Assembly: GCF_011759585.1 (NCBI RefSeq)
Contig: NZ_JAAOYV010000001.1
Location: forward strand, 806,001 to 870,000
Reading direction: 5' to 3'
DNA: 64,000 nucleotides
From: Frigoribacterium endophyticum
Lineage (GTDB): Bacteria > Actinomycetota > Actinomycetes > Actinomycetales > Microbacteriaceae
Numbering within the stretch: position 1 is the first letter of the stretch; each line of letters starts with the position of its first letter. The notes below the pieces were generated by a model. It was not told the origin of the DNA and searched no databases. It saw only the letters and a list, made by a program, of their open reading frames with translations. This document shows positions 58,793 through 64,000 of the stretch, piece by piece. Both the position numbers and the translations under genes were made by a program.

Positions 58793-60312
58793 TCGGTCGT
58801 GGCCAGCTCGGAGAGGTCGAGGCGGGTGCTGGTCGACGTGGTCGGGAAGCCGGTGACCCCGTCGCGGATCGCCGTCAGCGTCGTGGAGGTGTAGAGCCAC
58901 TCGGCCGGGGCGTCCTCCGAGACGATCGCCGCGGCGTCGCTCAGGGCCTGCGCGGCGACGGCCGGGTCGGTGGCGGCCAGCGACTGCTCCCAGAGCGCCT
59001 GCACCGGGGCGCTGTCGTAGCCCCAGTAGTAGTCGGGGTCGGCCCAGTTGCCGAAGTCGTGCGTCTCGGCGTGGTCGACCATGCTCAGCTGGAAGTCGCG
59101 CGGGCCGCCGTCGGCGGGCGCCGTGTAGACGTCGTCGAGCCAGGTGGTGAAGTCGACCTGCTCGACCGTCAGGGTGATGCCGACGGCGGCCAGCTGCGTG
59201 GTCAGCACGTCGCCGATCGCGGCCGGGTAGAAGTTCGCGTACTCGAGCGTCAGGTCGAGACCGTCGGCGTGGCCGGCCTCGGCGAGGAGCGCCTCCGCCG
59301 CGTCGGGGTCGTAGGCGTCGACCGACGTCAGGTCGGCGTAGCCCGGGTCGAGCTCGGGGATCGGCCCGCCCTGGTCGACGGCCGAGCCGCCGACCGCGGT
59401 GATGATCGCGTCGTTGTCGATCGCCATGCGGATCGCCTTGCGCACCCGCACGTCGGTGAACGGCTCGACGGCGTTGTTGAAGGCGAGGGTGTACTTGTCG
59501 GTCGTCTTCCCCTGCTCGAGGCTGACGCCGTCGACGCCCTCGAGCTGCGACGAGAGGGTGGCGTCGACGGCGGTCTGCACGTCGAGGTCGCCCGAGAGCG
59601 TGGCGTTGATCGCGGCCGACGGGTCGGTCACGTAGCGGAACACCACGGCCTCGACGCCCGCCGGGGTGCCCCAGTAGCCGTCGGCGCGCTCGAGGCGGAG
59701 GTTGTCGCCCTGCGTCCAGCTGGCGACCGTGTAGGGGCCCGTGCCGTTCGCGGTGGTCGACGGGTCGTTCGTGGCGGCCTGCTCGAGCACGAGGCCCGCG
59801 CGGCCGGTCAGGGCGAAGAGCAGCGCCGAGTCGGGGCGCGCCAGGGTGAGCACGACGGTGTCGTCGGCGGGGGCCGAGACCGACGACACGGCGGCCAGGT
59901 CGGCGTGCCCGGCCAGCGTCTCGTCGGTGCGCACCTGCTCGAGCGACCAGACCACGTCGGACGCGGTCATGGCCGCGCCGTCGTGGAAGGCCACGCCGTC
60001 GTGCAGGGTGAACGTGTACGTGAGGCCGTCGTCGCTGATCGTGTGCTCCGAGGCGAGCACGTCGACGACGTCGTTCTCCTCGGTGCGGCCGACGAGGCCC
60101 TGGTAGACGTTGTCGATCAGGACCTGGTCGAGCGCGACGCCGTCGGTGTGGCGGATGTCGAGGTCGCTCGGCTCGAGCACGAGGCCGACCGTCACGGTGG
60201 CGTCGGCGTCGGGCGAGCCGGAGCCGTCGGAGCCTCCCGAGGTGCAGCCGGCCACGAGGGCGACGACGAGGGCGGAGGAGGCGGCGGCGGCGAGGAGGCG
60301 GCGTGAGCGCAT
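58789..60312 (-). CDS. Opp/Dpp-type ABC transporter substrate-binding lipoprotein
   Basis: 507-residue SBP family 5 protein. Lipobox LVAGC with lipidated Cys23, then a Ser/Gly/Asp linker and a mature domain beginning ATVTVGLVLEPSDLDIR. Landmarks: VYQGLVGRTEENDVVDVLASEHTISDDGLTYTFTLHDGVAFHDGAAMTASDVVWSL, and NGTGPYTVASWTQGDNLRLERADGYWG. Ligands of this family are peptides, nickel-chelates or other solutes; the adjacent iron-regulated genes allow a metallophore role, but no iron box is seen on this side. No strong ribosome-binding site at ATG 60312, and three direct repeats lie in the leader. Confidence 0.9.
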   Translation of the reverse strand: MRSRRLLAAAASSALVVALVAGCTSGGSDGSGSPDADATVTVGLVLEPSDLDIRHTDGVALDQVLIDNVYQGLVGRTEENDVVDVLASEHTISDDGLTYTFTLHDGVAFHDGAAMTASDVVWSLEQVRTDETLAGHADLAAVSSVSAPADDTVVLTLARPDSALLFALTGRAGLVLEQAATNDPSTTANGTGPYTVASWTQGDNLRLERADGYWGTPAGVEAVVFRYVTDPSAAINATLSGDLDVQTAVDATLSSQLEGVDGVSLEQGKTTDKYTLAFNNAVEPFTDVRVRKAIRMAIDNDAIITAVGGSAVDQGGPIPELDPGYADLTSVDAYDPDAAEALLAEAGHADGLDLTLEYANFYPAAIGDVLTTQLAAVGITLTVEQVDFTTWLDDVYTAPADGGPRDFQLSMVDHAETHDFGNWADPDYYWGYDSAPVQALWEQSLAATDPAVAAQALSDAAAIVSEDAPAEWLYTSTTLTAIRDGVTGFPTTSTSTRLDLSELATTE

Positions 60313-60398
60313 GGGGGAGGAGTGGCCTTTCGGAGCGGTGCGGATCGGCGCGCCGTCGCTCGTCGCGACCTGCGCACCCCGGGTGCAGGACGTCCTCC

Positions 60399-60483
60399 GT
60401 CGCTGCCGGACGATGGATCTCGGCTGGCGCTCCGTCGCTGCTGGACGGGCGCCGCCCCTCTGCCCCCGGGTCGCTGCTGGACC
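60399..60483. repeat. Three 14-bp direct repeats in the ABC operon leader
   Basis: Copies of gtcgctgctggacg at 60399-60412, 60434-60447 and 60470-60483 (one or two mismatches), spaced 35 and 36 bp. The spacing is 3.3-3.4 helix turns. They lie between the divergent binding-protein and siderophore-interacting genes. Confidence 0.75.
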
Positions 60484-60548
60484 GAGGGCTCCCGCGAATC
60501 TACTACACCCCTGGGAACCCGCCGCGGGTGTCCGCGGGGAGTGGCGGC

Positions 60549-60567
60549 TTAGGTGAGCCTCACCTAT
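60549..60567. promoter_or_regulatory. DtxR/IdeR iron box
   Basis: TTAGGTGAGCCTCACCTAT, matching the actinobacterial consensus TTAGGTTAGCCTAACCTAA at 16 of 19 positions with a perfect 15-bp dyad (60551-60565). It abuts the -10 TATATT (60565-60570) of the siderophore-interacting gene, so iron-loaded repressor would block RNA polymerase. Confidence 0.88.
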
Positions 60568-60579
60568 ATTGAAGGGGAC

Positions 60580-61014
60580 ATGTTCTTCGACGACCCGAAC
60601 CCGCCGCTGCCGCACGACGCGATCCGCGTCCTCTTCGCCGGCGACGCCTCCTCGCTCCCCGCCCTCCGCGAGATGCTCGCCAGCCTGCCGATCTGCGCCC
60701 GTGGCCAGGTGTTCGTCGAGGTCGGCTCCGCCGCCGAGGTCGAGGAGCTGGCGTCGCCCGGCCGCGTCACCGTGACCTGGCTGGCCCGTGACCGCCGCTC
60801 CGGCGCCCCCGGCTCGGGTCGCTCCTGCGCCCCCGGCGAGGCGCTCGACCGGGCCGTCCGTGCCTGGCTCGCCGAGATGTACGTCGACGCCGCCGACCTC
60901 GCGGCCGGCGAGCACCTCATCTGGATCGGGGGCCCCGCCTCCTTCGCCTACGACCTCCGCCACGACCTGCGTGCCGTGCACGCGGCCGACCACGGCGCCG
61001 CCGCGACGCTCTGA
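60580..61014 (+). CDS. Stand-alone SIP domain protein
   Basis: 144 residues corresponding only to the NAD(P)H-binding C-terminal half of siderophore-interacting flavoproteins: IRVLFAGDASSLPALREMLASLPICARGQVFVEVGSAAEVEEL, then TVTWLARDR, and EHLIWIGGPASFAYDLRHDLR. It lacks the FAD-binding half, so it probably needs the following full-length protein as partner or regulates it. ATG 60580 follows AAGGGG and the iron box; the upstream GTG at 60553 lies inside the operator. Expressed under iron limitation. Confidence 0.85.
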   Translation: MFFDDPNPPLPHDAIRVLFAGDASSLPALREMLASLPICARGQVFVEVGSAAEVEELASPGRVTVTWLARDRRSGAPGSGRSCAPGEALDRAVRAWLAEMYVDAADLAAGEHLIWIGGPASFAYDLRHDLRAVHAADHGAAATL

Positions 61015-61015
61015 C

Positions 61016-61972
61016 GTGAGCCTCGCCGCCACGGCCCCGTCGGCCGCCCCCGTCGCGCGCCCCGCGCACCGTCCCTACCGGGTCCGCGTCGCGGCGGTCA
61101 CGAGCCTCAGCCCGTCGTTCACGCGCCTCACCTTCACGGCGCCCGACCTGGCCGACTTCGGCACGGACGGCCTCGACCAGCGCATCAAGGTCGTGCTGCC
61201 CCTGCCGGGCACCGGCTTCGACGACTTCCCGGTCGACGACTGGTGGGGCGCCTGGCGTGCCCTGCCGGCCCACCGGCAGAACCCCTTCCGCACCTACACG
61301 GCCCGGGCCGTCCGCCCCGAGGCCCGCGAGGTCGACGTCGACTTCGTCGTGCACGACGACGGCGGCCCGGCGGGCACCTGGCTCAGCACCGTGGCCGTCG
61401 GCGACGAGGCGATGCTGGTCGGCCCCGACGCGACGAGCGGCGTGCACGGCAGCGGCGTCGAGTGGTCGCCGGGGGAGGCCCGCACCGTCATGATCGCGGG
61501 CGACGAGACCGCGGCCCCCGCCATCTGCTCCATCGTCGAGCAGCTGCCGGCGGACGCCCGCGGCTGCGTGTTCGTCGAGGTGCCGACGGCCGCCGACGCG
61601 CTGCCCCTCGTCGCGCCGGCCGGCGTCGACGTGCACTGGCTGCCCCGCGAGGGCCACGCCGGCACGGCGGCCCACGAGGGCCACGGCGGTCGCCTGGTGG
61701 AGGCGGTGCGCGGCTGGACGGCCCGGTACGTCACGGCCCGCCACCACGGCGTTCCCGTCGAGGAGGTCGACATCGAGCACGACGTGCTCTGGGACGTCCC
61801 GCAGGGCCACGCGCCGCACGGCGCATCGCTCGACGGCGACCTCTACGCGTGGCTCGCCGGGGAGGCCGGGGCGATCAAGGCCCTCCGACGCTTCCTCGTC
61901 AGCGAGGTCGGCGTGGACCGCCGGCAGGTCGCGTTCATGGGCTACTGGCGATTGGGCAAGGCCGAGGGCTAG
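61016..61972 (+). CDS. Siderophore-interacting protein (ferric-siderophore reductase)
   Basis: 318 residues, ViuB/SIP family. FAD-binding domain (about 18-140) with RLTFTAPDLADFGTDGLDQRIKVVLPLP and FRTYTARAVRPEAREVDVDFVVHDDGGPAGTWLSTVAVGDEAMLVGPDA; SIP domain (about 155-318) with MIAGDETAAPAICSIVEQLP, WLPREGHAG and LYAWLAGEAGAIKALRRFLVSEVGVDRRQVAFMGYWRLGKAEG. Reduces ferric siderophores to release Fe(II). GTG start 1 nt after the preceding stop, same iron-controlled transcript. The C-terminus of the first protein resembles this SIP domain, a likely ancient duplication. Confidence 0.92.
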   Translation: MSLAATAPSAAPVARPAHRPYRVRVAAVTSLSPSFTRLTFTAPDLADFGTDGLDQRIKVVLPLPGTGFDDFPVDDWWGAWRALPAHRQNPFRTYTARAVRPEAREVDVDFVVHDDGGPAGTWLSTVAVGDEAMLVGPDATSGVHGSGVEWSPGEARTVMIAGDETAAPAICSIVEQLPADARGCVFVEVPTAADALPLVAPAGVDVHWLPREGHAGTAAHEGHGGRLVEAVRGWTARYVTARHHGVPVEEVDIEHDVLWDVPQGHAPHGASLDGDLYAWLAGEAGAIKALRRFLVSEVGVDRRQVAFMGYWRLGKAEG

Positions 61973-61981
61973 CAGCCCCCG

Positions 61982-62030
61982 GCCCCGCCGTCACCGTGAG
62001 GCCGCCCCGGGCGGGCGGGCCTGGCGGGGC
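61982..62030. terminator. Hairpin between SIP operon and the SDR operon
   Basis: Outer stem GCCCCGCC (61982-61989) with GGCGGGGC (62023-62030), enclosing a second G/C-rich stem. Between convergent stops at 61972 and 62037. Confidence 0.5.
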
Positions 62031-62036
62031 GACCGG

Positions 62037-62858
62037 TCAGACCTCGGAGGGCAGCCCGACGATCGACGACGTGCGGTCCCACAGGGCCTCGGCCAGCAGG
62101 TCGTCCTTAGCCTGGCGCGTGTGCAGGCCGTTCGGCTTGAGCTGGTCGAAGTAGGTGCCGCTCGGCACGCCGATCGTGCTCGGCCCGGCGAGCTGGATGA
62201 GCGGCAGGGCCCCGGCCTTGGCCGAGATGCCGTAGTTGCCGTTGCTCAGCACGTTGGCCATGCGCCACATCGGCGACGTCTGGCCGAAGCCGGTCTTGAC
62301 GATCCCCGGGTGGAACGAGAACGCCTCGAGGCCGGTGCGACGGGCGAGCTCCCGCACGAAGAGGATGGTCTCGATCTTGCTCGTGCCGTACTGGCGCCAG
62401 CCGCCGAGCCAGGGGCGTTTCGTCCAGTTCAGGTCGTCGAGGCGCACGTGGCCGAACATGTTCGCGACGCTGGCGGTCGACACGACCCGGCCGCCGCTCT
62501 CCTGCAGCCGAGGCAGCAGGAGGCGCGTCAGCAGGAAGGGCGCGAGGTGGTTCGACTGCAGGATGCGTTCGTGGCCGTCGCTCGTCAGCTCGTGGTCGCT
62601 CACCAGGCCGCCCGCGTTGTTCGCGAGGACGTCGATCGTCGGGTAGCGGTCGAGGAGGCGGTCGGCCAGCGAGCGGACGTCGTCCAGCCGGTCGAAGTCC
62701 GCGAAGAAGGCCGTGCCGCCGACCTGGTCGGCGACGGCCTGGGTGCGCTCGGCGTTGCGGCCCACCACGGCCACGTCCGCCCCTCCGCTCGCCAGGGCGA
62801 TCGCCGCCTCCTTGCCGATCCCGGAGCTGGCTCCGGTGATGATCACGGTGCGGGTCAT
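62037..62858 (-). CDS. SDR family oxidoreductase (retinol-dehydrogenase-like)
   Basis: 273 residues. TGASSGIGKEAAIALASGGADVAVVGRN (cofactor), NNAGG, HLAPFLLTRLLLPRL, catalytic STASVANMFG with GWRQYGTSKIETILFVREL as YxxxK, and FHPGIVKTGFGQ. This is the longer, RDH/WWOX-like subgroup often acting on hydrophobic substrates. Start ATG overlaps the stop of the small HEARH protein (ATGA); it is the third gene of an operon led by a flavin disulfide oxidoreductase. Confidence 0.88.
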   Translation of the reverse strand: MTRTVIITGASSGIGKEAAIALASGGADVAVVGRNAERTQAVADQVGGTAFFADFDRLDDVRSLADRLLDRYPTIDVLANNAGGLVSDHELTSDGHERILQSNHLAPFLLTRLLLPRLQESGGRVVSTASVANMFGHVRLDDLNWTKRPWLGGWRQYGTSKIETILFVRELARRTGLEAFSFHPGIVKTGFGQTSPMWRMANVLSNGNYGISAKAGALPLIQLAGPSTIGVPSGTYFDQLKPNGLHTRQAKDDLLAEALWDRTSSIVGLPSEV

Positions 62859-63211
62859 CGGTAACTGCCTTCCTCGAGGCCGGCCTCGATCTCGAACCTG
62901 TTCGTCAGCGGGTCGCTGCCGGCCAGGGCGTACAGGAACGGCATCAGCATGCCGTACTTCTTCCACTGCGCGACGTGCCGCGCCTCGTGCCGCAGCACGG
63001 CGGGCCCGTCGTTGTCGCGGGTCAGGTACACGCGGCCGACGCAGGTGCCGCCGCGCTTGAACGCCCAGCGGGGCAGGCCGCGGCAGACGATGAGGTCGCC
63101 CACCACCCGGACCCTGCCGACGCTGAGCGGCACGCCGACGGCGAGGCCGACCGCTGTCGCCCAGGCGCAGCCCGCCCGCGAGATCGGCGAGTCGACGAGG
63201 GGGTTGATCAC
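62855..63211 (-). CDS. Small protein with HExxH-type motif, putative metalloprotease-like
   Basis: 118 residues. One hydrophobic segment near the N-terminus (about 14-32), then VLRHEARHVAQW (HExxH-type, about 74-78) followed some 30 residues later by RFEIEAGLEEG, whose Glu could be the third ligand as in gluzincins. No family named with confidence. GTG 63211 overlaps the upstream gene (GTGA) and the stop overlaps the SDR (ATGA). Whether it is catalytic is unclear given its size. Confidence 0.7.
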   Translation of the reverse strand: MINPLVDSPISRAGCAWATAVGLAVGVPLSVGRVRVVGDLIVCRGLPRWAFKRGGTCVGRVYLTRDNDGPAVLRHEARHVAQWKKYGMLMPFLYALAGSDPLTNRFEIEAGLEEGSYR

Positions 63212-64000
63212 GGACGACCGTAGGCGTCGAGCAGGCGCAGCCAGATCTCGCTGACCGTCGGGTACGACGGCACGGCGTGCCAGAGGCGGTCGATCGGCAC
63301 CTCGCCGACGACGGCGACCGTGGCGGCGTGCAGCAGGTCGCTCACGTCGGGGCCGACGAAGGTCGCCCCGACGATGACCTTCCGGGCCTCGTCGACGACG
63401 ATGCGGGCCTGGCCCTCGTACGAGTCGGAGTGGATCGCCGAGCCCGCGACGGCGGCGAGGTCGTAGTCGACGACGCGCACGTCGAGGCCGCGCTTCTGCG
63501 CAGCGTCGGCGGTGAGGCCGACGCTCGCGACCTCGGGGTCGGTGAACGTGACCTGGGGCACGGCGGCGTCGTCGGCGGTGGCCACGTGCGCGCCCCAGGG
63601 CTCGGTCGCCAGCTCCTTCCCGAGGGCACGGGCGGCGATGACCTCGCCGGCGGCGCGGGCCTGGTACTTGCCCTGGTGGGTGAGCAGCGCCCGGCCGTTG
63701 ACGTCGCCGACGCCGTAGAGCCAGTCGGTGCCCTTGACGAGCAGGGTGTCGTCGACGTCGAGCCAGGTGCCGGCCTCGACCCCGACGGACTCGAGGCCCA
63801 GGTCGGAGGTGCGGGGAACGCGCCCGGTCGCCACGAGGATCTCGTCGGCGATGACGACGGTGCCGTCGTCGAGCGTGACCTCGACGGTGTCGTGCTCGGT
63901 GCGGCTGACCTGCACGGGCGAGGTGCCCTCGCGCACGTCGACGCCCATCGCCCGGAGGCTCTTCCCGACGAGCTCGCCGGCGAACGGCTCCTGCCCGCCG
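63208..64000 (-). CDS. FAD-dependent pyridine nucleotide-disulfide oxidoreductase, partial
   Basis: C-terminal 263 codons; the gene runs past the window end, so the N-terminal FAD motif and redox CxxxxC are not seen. The visible part has FAGELVGKSLRAMGVDVREG, VATGRVPRTSDLGLE, LYGVGDVNGRALLTHQGKYQARAAGEVIAARALG (FAD GD motif) and the dimerisation domain with VTFTDPEVASVGLT and HAVPSYPTVSEIWLRLL, whose His differs in spacing from the Lpd HxxP-TxSE. Related to dihydrolipoamide or mycothione reductases; actual substrate unresolved. Confidence 0.85.
   Translation of the reverse strand, partial: GGQEPFAGELVGKSLRAMGVDVREGTSPVQVSRTEHDTVEVTLDDGTVVIADEILVATGRVPRTSDLGLESVGVEAGTWLDVDDTLLVKGTDWLYGVGDVNGRALLTHQGKYQARAAGEVIAARALGKELATEPWGAHVATADDAAVPQVTFTDPEVASVGLTADAAQKRGLDVRVVDYDLAAVAGSAIHSDSYEGQARIVVDEARKVIVGATFVGPDVSDLLHAATVAVVGEVPIDRLWHAVPSYPTVSEIWLRLLDAYGRP

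Overview
The window is chromosomal DNA of a very GC-rich actinobacterium, most likely a member of the Microbacteriaceae (Micrococcales). The evidence is the strong GC bias, the Kgd-type fused 2-oxoglutarate decarboxylase, a SigR/RsrA-type redox sigma/anti-sigma pair beside aroA and rsgA, GuaB1, LAXTG-type cell-wall sorting, and many leaderless promoters (TANNNT placed 6-7 nt before a start codon). Genes are densely packed and about twenty adjacent pairs overlap by ATGA or GTGA. I see no rRNA, tRNA, CRISPR array, insertion sequence or prophage.

Layout, left to right. 0.1-7.4 kb: a DHA2 efflux pump, a 50-codon orphan peptide gene, hisN, rsgA and aroA on the minus strand, then divergent sigR-rsrA whose promoter overlaps the aroA start, and an acetyltransferase. 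7.5-10.8 kb: a surface-fibre module made of a TasA/CalY-like secreted protein and a SipW-like signal peptidase fused to a LamG domain, beside a membrane acyltransferase. 10.9-19 kb: kgd, guaB1 and two CNNM/CBS 'hemolysin' membrane proteins. 19-26.7 kb: old yellow enzyme, NAD(P)HX dehydratase, YceI, a polar amino acid ABC transporter, a GT87-like mannosyltransferase, a thiamine-binding-type protein and a small membrane protein. 26.7-29.6 kb: a four-gene module that looks like a type VII secretion substrate locus: small WXG-like partner, LXG-like protein with a glycine-zipper C-terminus, Mog1/DcrB-like protein and an unknown partner. 29.7-34.4 kb: a DHA1 efflux pump behind a LacI-type operator, and a three-gene signalling operon (histidine kinase, kinase-like membrane protein without catalytic boxes, LuxR response regulator). 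34.5-38.5 kb: metY-metX, an SDR and a tiny cysteine-rich protein.

38.9-43.5 kb: a coupled operon of three GT2 glycosyltransferases and a condensation/PapA-fold acyltransferase behind a long structured leader, probably making an acylated surface glycan or glycolipid. 43.6-50 kb: PhzF, a conserved unknown, DUF2071 protein, phosphoribosyltransferase, S51-like peptidase, ung, a PAT-like acetyltransferase and an SMR pump with its TetR regulator. 50.2-53.5 kb: a cell-wall-anchored protein of nine chaplin-like repeats and a second low-complexity exported protein. 53.7-64 kb: an amidase, a five-gene Opp/Dpp-type ABC operon, two siderophore-interacting proteins behind a DtxR/IdeR iron box, then a minus-strand operon with a flavin disulfide reductase that runs off the window, a small HExxH protein and an SDR.

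Two themes stand out. Surface biology recurs (TasA/SipW, chaplin-like repeats, glycosyltransferase operon, putative T7SS substrate). The sequence also shows its regulation unusually clearly: a sigma-R promoter, an iron box, a LacI-type palindrome, about ten leaderless promoters and several perfect bidirectional terminators. The best candidates for an undescribed system are the 26.7-29.6 kb module, the peptidase-LamG fusion that may process itself, and the GT2/acyltransferase operon.
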